From Bacteroidales bacterium H10 (lineage in GTDB: Bacteria > Bacteroidota > Bacteroidia > Bacteroidales > Muribaculaceae), in assembly GCA_001701295.1 (NCBI GenBank), contig DAAV01000010.1:1912-9057 (forward strand): a DNA stretch of 7,146 nt, in the 5' to 3' direction. The notes beneath the pieces were generated by a model that made no database searches, was not told the origin of the DNA, and saw only the letters and a list, made by a program, of their open reading frames with translations. The translations under genes and the position numbers were made by a program. Each line of letters begins with the position of its first letter. The stretch's first letter is position 1. Shown here piece by piece: positions 1 to 6,117 of the stretch.

Positions 1-702
1 TTTCGGCTCCACTATGTCGAAAGCCGGATTTTCTTTATCGGGGTATAAGACATACCGGGAAATGGGATATGCAATAAGGTCTGCAATCTGTAACCCGTTA
101 ATATTTTCTGATTTAGCAGCAAAGTTAAAGTCGTGTATGTGCCCTTTCAATCGTTCTTCAGGGCAATACTTGACCCCTCTCTCCAACATACGGTTATAAT
201 AATCACGTAAATTCCTATCTTCTCGTTTACCTCTCTTTTCCACTACAATACGAAGTTTGCCGGTAGGCTCGACTTCATCAAGATAGAATATACTTCGTTG
301 AAGTACATAAGATAAAGCTATTCCGTATATGTCAATATCTTTGCCGTGCATCTCAATACAGGGATATTTCGGCACGGCACAACACACCACAACATAAATA
401 CCCTCCTGAGACAGCAGGGTATTTATGCGGTTGTAAAATCTTTCTTTTACTGAGCTGTCGTTGAGATTGATAAATCGTTTTTGATGCTTGCGGATTTCTC
501 TGGAATGAAAAATTACATTCTCATCATTCCAAAACTCTCGTTTTATTGAGTTGATTTCTTCCTCAAATTGCGGCAACTTATTCTCTGATACAAGTATTCC
601 GCAAAGTGTGAAGATAGGGAAACTGCTATCGAACGAGACGAGGTTTTGGTCGCCACATTCATCTAAATATAGGTAATATGTCTTAATATCGCTTTGGCTC
701 AT
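1..702 (-). CDS. DUF3800 family protein (C-terminus cut off by window edge)
   Basis: Read on the minus strand from the ATG at 702-700, the frame stays open for 234 codons to the window edge, so the C-terminus is missing. The N-terminus has YLYLDECGD (residues 10-18), matching the acidic DESGD-type motif that opens DUF3800 proteins. Further on are VEKRGKRED (154-162) and GLQIADLIAYPISR (203-216), the QxAD-type motif near the family's C-terminus. Together these support the family call well. DUF3800 proteins are common in phages and mobile elements. Their conserved acidic residues have suggested a nuclease-like fold, but I know of no firm activity, so function stays open. The usual Ser of DESGD is Cys16 here. 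No signal peptide is seen, so the protein is probably cytoplasmic. The gene is AT-richer than the phage genes and points away from them, from a TAACTTTG box at 725-718, which fits acquired cargo. Confidence 0.85.
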   Translation of the reverse strand, partial: MSQSDIKTYYLYLDECGDQNLVSFDSSFPIFTLCGILVSENKLPQFEEEINSIKREFWNDENVIFHSREIRKHQKRFINLNDSSVKERFYNRINTLLSQEGIYVVVCCAVPKYPCIEMHGKDIDIYGIALSYVLQRSIFYLDEVEPTGKLRIVVEKRGKREDRNLRDYYNRMLERGVKYCPEERLKGHIHDFNFAAKSENINGLQIADLIAYPISRYVLYPDKENPAFDIVEPK

Positions 703-717
703 ATTCAAATCAGAATA

Positions 718-725
718 CAAAGTTA
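718..725 (-). promoter_or_regulatory. Bacteroides-type -7 box for the DUF3800 gene
   Basis: The minus strand reads TAACTTTG, a full match to the Bacteroidota -7 consensus TAnnTTTG, 15 bases before the ATG at 702. No clear TTTG -33 element is visible at the expected 19-21 base distance. That stretch instead overlaps the block 741-755 that holds the -33 element of the opposing phage promoter. The identical octamer lies before the other two AT-rich genes. Confidence 0.6.
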
Positions 726-740
726 CGAAAATTCTCCGAC

Positions 741-790
741 TTTTCCTGTCTTTTACCCTCCCTTTATACAGCGGTAATTTCGTGGCAAAC
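741..790 (+). promoter_or_regulatory. Putative phage promoter driving the protease-capsid operon
   Basis: The block TTTTCCTGTCTTTTA (741-755) is followed by exactly 19 bases and then TAATTTCGTGG (775-785) and CAAAC (786-790). TTTTA-N19-TAATTTCG resembles the Bacteroidota arrangement TTTG-N19-21-TAnnTTTG with one mismatch in each box. The same block with identical spacing recurs at 4907-4947 before another phage gene, which is the best evidence that it is functional. The -7 box ends 19 bases before the ATG at 802, leaving room for a short leader. Confidence 0.6.
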
Positions 791-801
791 TTAGTTTTGC
801 C

Positions 802-1845
802 ATGTCGAAAACCACTTACAACATATCCCTGAAAGGCTACGTCGGAGGCTACGACTTCGACCGCTCCACTGTCGACCGTGAACTCGCCAAGAACGAGGGC
901 AAGCAGGTAAATGTGCTTATCGACAGCCTCGGCGGCTCACTCGCCACCGGCCTGTCTATCTCCGCCGCTTTCAGAAACCACGGCAATGTCAATGTGCATT
1001 TCGTGGGACTCAATGCTTCGGCCGCAACCATCGCTTCGCTCGGCGCAGCCCACATCTCCATAGATGCCGGGGCTATGTATCTCGTTCACAAGTGTTCCAT
1101 GTCATTTTTCGAGTGGGGCAGTCTCAACAGCGACCAGTTCGCCACGCTCATAGCCGACTGTGAGAAGATTAAAGCCGACCTCGACAAGCTCGACCTTAAC
1201 TGCGCCCAACTCTATGCGGCCCGGTGCAAGCGTAAGACCGAAGACTTGCTCGCCCTTATGAAAGTCGGCGGCTGGCTTACGGCAAAGGAAGCTCTCGACT
1301 GGGGCTTCGTCGACGAAATAACAGACCTTGCCGATGAACCGGCCCCGAAGCTCACCGACGCGCTCGCCTCGGCTATGGCAAATGCCGGAATACCTATCCC
1401 GAATATTCCTGTCGCAGAGACAGAAAAGGAAGGAGCATTTGCCAGGTTCATCGCCGTGCTTACCGCCTTGTTCTCTGCCAAAGCAGAACGGCAGCCCGAT
1501 TTCAACGCGCACACCAATCCCATCACAACAGCAATGATAAAGACTTACACGTTTTTGTCGGCTATCCTCGCCGACAAACCGCTGGCCGTGAAAGACGGTA
1601 CAGCTACGGTTACAGTGGCGCAGCTCGACGCGATCGAAGACGCGCTCGCAGAGAAAGACCGCCTCTGCAACGAGCAGAAACAGACCATCGCAGACCTTCA
1701 GGCCAAACTCGCCAAGACTCCGGCGGAGCCGTCGAAGCAGGTTGTCGAGGACAGCAAGCCCGGCGGCGAACACACCCCCAAGAATGATGTCGAGCAGTTT
1801 GTCGATACCTACAACTCGGCCCGCGCCCTCTACAACGAAGTATAA
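802..1845 (+). CDS. ClpP-like phage prohead (head maturation) protease with C-terminal scaffold-like region
   Basis: 347 aa. Residues about 1-180 form a ClpP/S49-type serine protease fold as used by tailed phages to process the prohead. DSLGGSLATGL (41-51) matches the oxyanion-region PGGS segment. GLNASAATIASLG (69-81) holds the nucleophile Ser73, MYLVHKC (92-98) holds His96, and LTAKEALDWGFVDEI (159-173) holds Asp171, so the triad is complete. Residues about 180-245 are a Pro/Ala-rich linker. Residues about 245-347 include a charged helical, probably coiled-coil stretch (near 283-308) and a polar tail, as expected for a scaffold fused behind the protease. The major capsid gene follows after 20 bases, the usual order. 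The role in prohead processing is inferred from fold and position. The ATG at 802 gives an N-terminus in register with the first beta strand. Met245 (ATG at 1534) could start a separate scaffold product. Confidence 0.88.
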   Translation: MSKTTYNISLKGYVGGYDFDRSTVDRELAKNEGKQVNVLIDSLGGSLATGLSISAAFRNHGNVNVHFVGLNASAATIASLGAAHISIDAGAMYLVHKCSMSFFEWGSLNSDQFATLIADCEKIKADLDKLDLNCAQLYAARCKRKTEDLLALMKVGGWLTAKEALDWGFVDEITDLADEPAPKLTDALASAMANAGIPIPNIPVAETEKEGAFARFIAVLTALFSAKAERQPDFNAHTNPITTAMIKTYTFLSAILADKPLAVKDGTATVTVAQLDAIEDALAEKDRLCNEQKQTIADLQAKLAKTPAEPSKQVVEDSKPGGEHTPKNDVEQFVDTYNSARALYNEV

Positions 1846-1865
1846 CCTTAAATCTCCATAACACA

Positions 1866-2825
1866 ATGGCAGGTAAACTCACTTTCTCACTCAAAGAGTA
1901 TCAGGAAGCCGCCGTGAAGTATCGCGCCGACCTCCTTATGCTCCCCATTATCGGTATCGGCGACACGCTCCAGTTTATGACAGGGCGCCCCGGCATCAGA
2001 TACAAGGAGCGCGTCGGCAACCTTACGGGCGACGCGCAGTTCGCGCCCTACAATCCGCAGCGTGCCGTGGACTACAACCTCGGCATCGAGTTCCGCGACC
2101 TCGAAACTTTCTTTGGCTCCGTTGTCGCCAACTTCGAGCCTAACTCCGCTATCTCAACGCTTCTCGGAACGGGAGCTACCAAAGGCGACGGTCAGATGAC
2201 TACGCCGACCGCGCGCCACGTTCTCGCCAAGATAGCCAAGAACCTCTCGGAGCATCTTAACGATGCCGTATGGAACGGCAGACGAAACGCCGCCGGAGAT
2301 ACCACCGCCGACCTGTTCGACGGCTTCGACACGATTACCGAAAAGGAAATCGCCGCAGGTGCCATCGCCGCCGAGGAAGGCAACTACATGAAGTTCGACG
2401 ATGCCATCACTGCGGCCAACGCCGTAGACATCGCCAAAGAAATCCTCTTTTCGCTCGACCCGCGCCTCCGCGCCCAGGACCTCTATCTCTATTGCTCGCA
2501 GGACTTCGTCGACAAGTACAACGAAGGCTACCTGCTTACTCACGGCGGCATACCTTACAACACCCAGTACGGACAGGGTGCCGTGGAGGGTTCCAACGGC
2601 AAGTTGAAGTTCTGCCCCCTCTACAACAAGGCGGGGTCGAAGTTCATGCACGTATCCACCAAGAGCAATATGCTCGTGGGCTACGACCAGATGGGCGATG
2701 TCGAAAACGTGATGATCAAGGAGTTCGCGCCCTTTATCCTTTCATACATCGCCACTATGTTCTTCGGCGTTCAGTTCGAGACCATCGACAAACGCCGCTT
2801 CAAGACTATCGAAATAACCGTCTAA
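1866..2825 (+). CDS. Phage major capsid protein (probably HK97 fold)
   Basis: 319 aa, directly behind the prohead protease. Its length and composition suit a major capsid protein: no signal peptide or membrane segment, many aromatic and acidic residues, and the look of major capsid proteins of Bacteroidales phages. An N-terminal helical part (about 1-30) is followed by GRPGIRYKERVGNLTGDAQF (39-58) and a long mixed alpha/beta body. The C-terminal segment FAPFILSYIATMFFGVQFET (about 289-308) resembles the last strands of HK97-like capsid proteins, where the subunit is described as viewed by the host or imaged at a given state. No catalytic motif was seen. The HK97 fold is inferred from position and general resemblance, not from a diagnostic motif. 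The ATG at 1866 follows an A-rich stretch (CATAACACA), typical of Bacteroidota starts, and the gap to the next gene is 12 bases, so it is cotranscribed. Confidence 0.82.
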   Translation: MAGKLTFSLKEYQEAAVKYRADLLMLPIIGIGDTLQFMTGRPGIRYKERVGNLTGDAQFAPYNPQRAVDYNLGIEFRDLETFFGSVVANFEPNSAISTLLGTGATKGDGQMTTPTARHVLAKIAKNLSEHLNDAVWNGRRNAAGDTTADLFDGFDTITEKEIAAGAIAAEEGNYMKFDDAITAANAVDIAKEILFSLDPRLRAQDLYLYCSQDFVDKYNEGYLLTHGGIPYNTQYGQGAVEGSNGKLKFCPLYNKAGSKFMHVSTKSNMLVGYDQMGDVENVMIKEFAPFILSYIATMFFGVQFETIDKRRFKTIEITV

Positions 2826-2837
2826 TCCCGCTTCACT

Positions 2838-3413
2838 ATGGCTGTCAAATGTAACTCTATTCAGAAATCCCTCGGCTGGTGTCAGGGTACCCCGGAGCTT
2901 CCCGGCGTGAAGCGTCGCATTTACTTCCTCGCCAAGTCGTTCATTCTCGGCTATCCGCAACTGCCGCGCGATGAACTGGGGCGGCCCACTTCCGCAATCC
3001 TTGACGGCGAATATACTCTCGCCGCCGATGCGAAGTGGAAGTATATCGACATTCTGCCCGACAAGTCGCAGCTTACTTCGGAGGCACAGGGAGAGCTGCC
3101 ATCGCAGACGCAGCTTAACAAGCTCGTCGCCGTTCACCCCGGCGTGGGCGCGGAGGCTTCAGCCGCTGCCGCCTATATCAACAACACCGACAATGTGTTC
3201 ATCGTCGAGGATATGAAAGGCAACTTCCGCGTTCTCGGCAACGACAAGTGGCTCACTAAGGCGACTGTCGCCCAGGATCTCGGTCAGGGTGCCACCGGCA
3301 CGACCTCGACAACTATCAATGTCGAGGCTACCGATGAAGTACCCGCGCCCTTCTTTGTCGGTACTCTCGAAACCGAGGACGGCGACATCGACTGCTCCCG
3401 TAAGGCCGCGTGA
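2838..3413 (+). CDS. Probable phage virion protein, candidate tail tube or head-tail protein
   Basis: 191 aa, starting 12 bases after the capsid gene, so part of the same operon. I recognise the general type as a conserved protein of Bacteroidales phages next to the capsid gene, but not a named family. An N-terminal part with several Cys and aromatic residues (CNSIQKSLGWCQGTPELPG, 5-23) leads to a beta-rich middle with SEAQGELPSQTQLNKL (81-96) and HPGVG (100-104). After this come NVFIVEDMKGNFRVLG (119-134) and a Gly/Thr-rich segment GQGATGTTSTTINVEATDEV (149-168) before a terminal strand. Alternating strands with such a Gly/Thr-rich late segment would suit a tail tube or a small head-completion protein. 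This is inference from position and composition only. It contains no enzymatic motif. Its stop (TGA 3411-3413) abuts the next start. Confidence 0.6.
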   Translation: MAVKCNSIQKSLGWCQGTPELPGVKRRIYFLAKSFILGYPQLPRDELGRPTSAILDGEYTLAADAKWKYIDILPDKSQLTSEAQGELPSQTQLNKLVAVHPGVGAEASAAAAYINNTDNVFIVEDMKGNFRVLGNDKWLTKATVAQDLGQGATGTTSTTINVEATDEVPAPFFVGTLETEDGDIDCSRKAA

Positions 3414-3415
3414 GC

Positions 3416-4093
3416 ATGGAACCGAACAGAAGCGTCAGGAAAGGGGCGATAGCGTTGGACGAGATGTTGGACGACATCGAAGTGCCTTCGTTGGAAGCCC
3501 CCGACCTCGACGCTTCTTTTACACCCTCGGCTCAAACCAAAGACCTTTTCGCCGAGAAAAAACGTGCGGCATGGAAAGAGGCTCAACAAGCGGAGGCCCG
3601 TTGCGACTTCGCGCCTAACAAGGTGCGGATTTCATACCGCAATCCGCAGTTCGGCATCATATCGCTCTGGAAGAAGTCGTTCTATGGCCGGACGCTTACC
3701 GACATCAAGAGCGACCCCGATATGGTCGAGAAATTTGCCGAGGGCATGAATACCCTTATCAGGCAAATTCTCGGTCATTCGCTTGCCTCCGGCGACTGGG
3801 CTATCGTTACATCGCCCAAACGTCGCCACAAGGTCAGAAATTTTGCCTCGCTCATTTCTGCCAGGCTCGCTGAACTTCTCGGCATACCCTTTTACGAAGA
3901 TGTTGCCGAGTGCCACTCGAAGCATCGTGTCGGGGCGGTCTTTACCTTTGGCGCACAACCGCCATCCGAGCGCAACATTATCGTATTTGACGATTTTGTT
4001 ACGTCCGGCGCCACGATGATCTCGATGCGTGAGCTGCTGATGCCACTCGGCAAAAACCTCGTGTTTTTCACAGGAATAAACAACAAACTTTAA
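3416..4093 (+). CDS. Phosphoribosyltransferase-like (type I PRTase fold) phage protein
   Basis: 225 aa from the ATG at 3416, two bases after the preceding stop. A GTG at 3410 in a GTGA overlap is the alternative start and adds two residues. About 70 polar residues at the N-terminus look flexible. The rest resembles type I phosphoribosyltransferases, nearest to ComF-like ones. IIVFDDFVTSGATM (about 188-201) is the PRPP-binding loop with its paired acidic residues and TSGAT turn, with Phe where a small hydrophobic residue is usual. The upstream segment GDWAIVTSPKRRHKVRNFA (about 126-144) fits the first strand and basic loop of such proteins. Substrate is unknown: base salvage, nucleotide-related DNA modification, or a non-enzymatic role are all possible. 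It ends the first phage block and its stop is 11 bases from the end of the convergent thioredoxin gene. No terminator hairpin is visible between them. Confidence 0.75.
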   Translation: MEPNRSVRKGAIALDEMLDDIEVPSLEAPDLDASFTPSAQTKDLFAEKKRAAWKEAQQAEARCDFAPNKVRISYRNPQFGIISLWKKSFYGRTLTDIKSDPDMVEKFAEGMNTLIRQILGHSLASGDWAIVTSPKRRHKVRNFASLISARLAELLGIPFYEDVAECHSKHRVGAVFTFGAQPPSERNIIVFDDFVTSGATMISMRELLMPLGKNLVFFTGINNKL

Positions 4094-4104
4094 CGCAATA
4101 ATTC

Positions 4105-4869
4105 TTAGATCTTACTTCTTAACCTTGCCTTTTGTTCTTCGTTCAAAAAGGCTCCGGCTTCATTCAGACGTATTATACCATTCTTATCTATTAAAATAGT
4201 AAGTGGAATACCGCCATTTGAGAGGAGTGATGCAAACTCACCGTTCTTATCCCACGCGGTTTTGTATTCTATCCACCCCAACTCTTTCCCTCTTGAAGAT
4301 TGGAAAAAGTCAATCAGCTCTTGGTTCGAATGATTCACACTTACCGGCAGAAATAAGAAATTATCATAATCCTTGAATTCATCTAATAACGAAGGTAATT
4401 GTTCAGGCTTCAGTTCTTCAACGCATGGACCACACCATGTAGCCCAGAAATTTAATAAGATAACGTTCCCTTCGAGTAAATCGCTATAACTCCACGGTTC
4501 ACGTTCTTGAAACATATAATCATAGAATGTAAAGTCAGGGATTGTATCTCCGACTTTTAATTTTGCCGATTCAGTCCTATTCGAGTTTAATATTGAATCT
4601 ATTACCGCGATTTCTCGTTCCGACTTATTTACGATAGTGATTCTTCCGGGGAGAGAAATAGAATCTATTCGGGAATAGATATTAGGTTCAACGATATAGC
4701 GTATCGTATCCCCATTAGTCCATATTTCTTTACACCTTAATAGCGTAGTGTCAAGAGCCGAATATTCTTCTTTGGATATTTCAATATTTCCGATATAATA
4801 TTTCTCGATATTTGCGTAACAAAATATCGAAGTAATCATCACAAGGAATACAATCAATAAATTCTTCAT
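4105..4869 (-). CDS. Exported TlpA/ResA-like thiol-disulfide oxidoreductase
   Basis: 254 aa. Residues 1-19 form a signal peptide (MKNLLIVFLVMITSIFCYA) with cleavage likely near Ala19. The Cys at 17 does not sit in a convincing lipobox. Residues about 20-100 are a Bacteroidota-type N-terminal extension of unknown role. From about 105, VGDTIPDFTFYD opens an AhpC/TSA-TlpA-like thioredoxin domain with LLNFWATWCGPCVEEL (138-153). The redox pair is Cys146 and Cys149, and the cis-Pro loop is GGIPLTILID (219-228, Pro222). All catalytic features are intact. Such proteins reduce or exchange disulfides in the periplasm, for example for cytochrome maturation or envelope proteins; the partner here is unknown. 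The gene is markedly AT-rich, runs against the flanking GC-rich phage genes, and has its own TAACTTTG promoter, so it looks like transferred cargo expressed independently of virion genes. Confidence 0.9.
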   Translation of the reverse strand: MKNLLIVFLVMITSIFCYANIEKYYIGNIEISKEEYSALDTTLLRCKEIWTNGDTIRYIVEPNIYSRIDSISLPGRITIVNKSEREIAVIDSILNSNRTESAKLKVGDTIPDFTFYDYMFQEREPWSYSDLLEGNVILLNFWATWCGPCVEELKPEQLPSLLDEFKDYDNFLFLPVSVNHSNQELIDFFQSSRGKELGWIEYKTAWDKNGEFASLLSNGGIPLTILIDKNGIIRLNEAGAFLNEEQKARLRSKI

Positions 4870-4894
4870 TTCAGCCTGCTATTATTGAATAGCG

Positions 4895-4902
4895 CAAAGT
4901 TA
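4895..4902 (-). promoter_or_regulatory. Bacteroides-type -7 box for the thioredoxin gene
   Basis: The minus strand reads TAACTTTG (then CG), a full match to TAnnTTTG, 25 bases before the ATG at 4869. As at 718-725, a good -33 TTTG is not visible, and the region where it would lie overlaps the -33 element of the opposing phage promoter (4916-4920). The decamer TAACTTTGCG is identical to the one at 6371-6380. Confidence 0.65.
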
Positions 4903-4906
4903 CACA

Positions 4907-4960
4907 TTTTCCGTCTTTTATCGGATATGATTGGCTAAGTAATTTTGTGGAAACCAAACA
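4907..4960 (+). promoter_or_regulatory. Second copy of the putative phage promoter
   Basis: TTTTCCGTCTTTTA (4907-4920), 19 bases, then TAATTTTGTGG (4940-4950) and AAACCAAAC (4951-4959). The -7 box TAATTTTG fits TAnnTTTG fully and TTTTA sits at the -33 position. Apart from small indels, both boxes and the GTGG that follows repeat the block at 741-790, while the 19-base spacer differs in sequence. That pattern, conserved boxes with a free spacer, is what a real promoter would show. It would restart transcription of the phage genes at 4973 behind the antisense thioredoxin gene. Confidence 0.65.
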
Positions 4961-4972
4961 GCTTACGCTCTT

Positions 4973-5599
4973 ATGGACCACAAATTTACTGAACAGATAA
5001 AGCAGTGGCTCGAAAAGCCCGAAACCGAGCGCGACTACTCCGTTGGCGCTCTTTACCTTTTGAAGCTGTCTGGCAATCAGATTATGTATAAGAACATAAT
5101 CGCGCAGATTGACCGCCGCCACGACTTCGTCGAATATCAGCTTCAAAAGTATTACAACTTCCGCGTTCAAGCCCTGACTCACGCGCAGGTCGAGGAAATG
5201 GCCGCGCAGGTGGCGACCATCGCCGACGAACATCATCTGACCGACGATGCTTCTACCGTGCCGGAAGATGAACGTCGCCTCGGCAAGCGCGAAGACCACG
5301 ACGCTCTGCCTGATGAAATCAAGGCGAAGTACGTTGAGAACCTTTCGCTTCTTCAACGTATGCGCGAGCTGCATCTGCGCCTCCGCTCGCTCTCGCTTGA
5401 CAACTCGCCCTGCCCGGACTCCGAGCGTTATCCATTCCTCAAAGAACTTATATCGCTCGACAAGAAACTCCATGCCAACTGGGAGGAATACGACCATTTT
5501 GTTGCCCCCGGCCCCGATGCCGTTCCCTCGCGATCGGCAAAAGCCAAACGCTCCGCCGCCGGTGCTTCTAAGAAATCCACCAAGAAGTCCGCGAAATGA
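4973..5599 (+). CDS. Conserved Bacteroidales phage protein with basic C-terminal tail
   Basis: 208 aa, no known domain that I can name with confidence. It resembles a hypothetical protein found in Mu-like phages of Bacteroides, with hallmarks such as QWLEKPETERDYSVGALYLL (11-30), a GKREDHDALPDEI segment (104-116) and a helical stretch LQRMRELHLRLRSLS (127-141) that could form a coiled coil. It is predicted largely helical and cytoplasmic. The last ~22 residues (187-208) are almost only Lys, Arg, Ala, Ser and Gly, like a histone-type tail, and could bind DNA. It is the first gene of the second phage block, behind the repeated promoter, and its stop overlaps the next start by four bases (ATGA). 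Position before a terminase-like gene suggests a role in DNA packaging or its regulation, which is inference only. Confidence 0.72.
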   Translation: MDHKFTEQIKQWLEKPETERDYSVGALYLLKLSGNQIMYKNIIAQIDRRHDFVEYQLQKYYNFRVQALTHAQVEEMAAQVATIADEHHLTDDASTVPEDERRLGKREDHDALPDEIKAKYVENLSLLQRMRELHLRLRSLSLDNSPCPDSERYPFLKELISLDKKLHANWEEYDHFVAPGPDAVPSRSAKAKRSAAGASKKSTKKSAK

Positions 5600-6117
5600 A
5601 AAGGAGTGCCAACATCAACCAAATCCTTCGACCGTTGAAAGAGACGCCTTTTCAGGCTTACCTTTCAAATGCCGTGCAGGTTGCCGACATTCTCGAATGG
5701 ATTTTGGGTCAAGTCGGCGTCGCCGAGGTATGGCAGACTTCTTTCTCCATATCGGAGGAATTTCTGCGCCGCTTATTCTTCATCACAAAGGATAAGCGCG
5801 TGAGCCGGATTAACCTTGTGCTCGACCACAAGGCTACCAACAAGACGCTAAAACTCTGGGCGTTCATCACCCAGGTTATAGAGCGCACCTATCTTGCTGA
5901 CAACCACAGCAAGATTTTGTTGGTGAAATCCGAAGCCGGAGATACTGTTTCGGTCATAACCTCACAGAACTTGACCCGTGGCAACCGCCACGAGTCTGCG
6001 TTTATCTCCACTTCGCCGGAGATTTTTGCAAATCTCCACGCACAAGTCAACGACCTTATCACAAATCATTCAGTACCGCTCCATGACTTATTCCGAGACC
6101 GAATTACAGCAGATTGA
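5596..6117 (+). CDS. Phospholipase D-like (degenerate HKD) phage protein
   Basis: 173 aa, translationally coupled to the previous gene through an ATGA overlap. The segment ADNHSKILLVKSEAGD (101-116) followed by VITSQNLTRGNRHESAFI (120-137) matches the C-terminal half of PLD-superfamily proteins: His104 and Lys106 of HxK, then the S-x-N-L-T and downstream Glu. The Asp expected four residues after the Lys is replaced by Lys111. Only one motif is present, as in single-motif PLD nucleases that act as dimers. An upstream LVLDHKATNKTLKLW (74-88) would form an early strand and helix of the fold. It could be a nuclease or a catalytically dead DNA-binding relative; there is no signal peptide, which argues against an exported lipase. 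The 3' end overlaps the next gene by 35 bases. The neighbouring terminase-like gene makes a DNA-handling role plausible. Confidence 0.72.
   Translation: MKRSANINQILRPLKETPFQAYLSNAVQVADILEWILGQVGVAEVWQTSFSISEEFLRRLFFITKDKRVSRINLVLDHKATNKTLKLWAFITQVIERTYLADNHSKILLVKSEAGDTVSVITSQNLTRGNRHESAFISTSPEIFANLHAQVNDLITNHSVPLHDLFRDRITAD

Noticed and set aside
14..199. Plus-strand open frame of 61 codons at the left edge
   Set aside because: It lies antisense within the DUF3800 gene, whose motifs are clear on the minus strand.
792..799. TAGTTTTG, a full TAnnTTTG match just before the protease ATG at 802
   Set aside because: It lies only two bases from the start codon, so transcription would begin inside the gene. 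The box at 775-782, with the spacing shared by the second copy, is a better -7 element.
1102..1866. Long minus-strand open frame opposite the protease gene (254 codons)
   Set aside because: It is a shadow of the GC-rich coding strand: Cys/Arg/Val-rich with no recognisable motif, opposite a gene with a complete catalytic triad.
4088..4130. Possible bidirectional terminator between the convergent PRTase and thioredoxin genes
   Set aside because: Only a six-base palindrome (AGATCT) and short TTCTTA repeats are present; no GC-rich stem with a T-tract on either strand.
4871..5497. Long minus-strand open frame (208 codons) opposite the basic-tailed phage gene
   Set aside because: It has no domain, starts inside the plus-strand gene, and runs through the divergent promoter region. 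The plus frame has a promoter, an ATGA coupling to the next gene and resemblance to phage proteins.
5978..6082. Upstream extension of the small HTH gene to an ATG at 5978
   Set aside because: It overlaps the PLD-like gene almost fully, its residues look like a frame shadow, and the ATG at 6083 starts exactly at the conserved-looking part.
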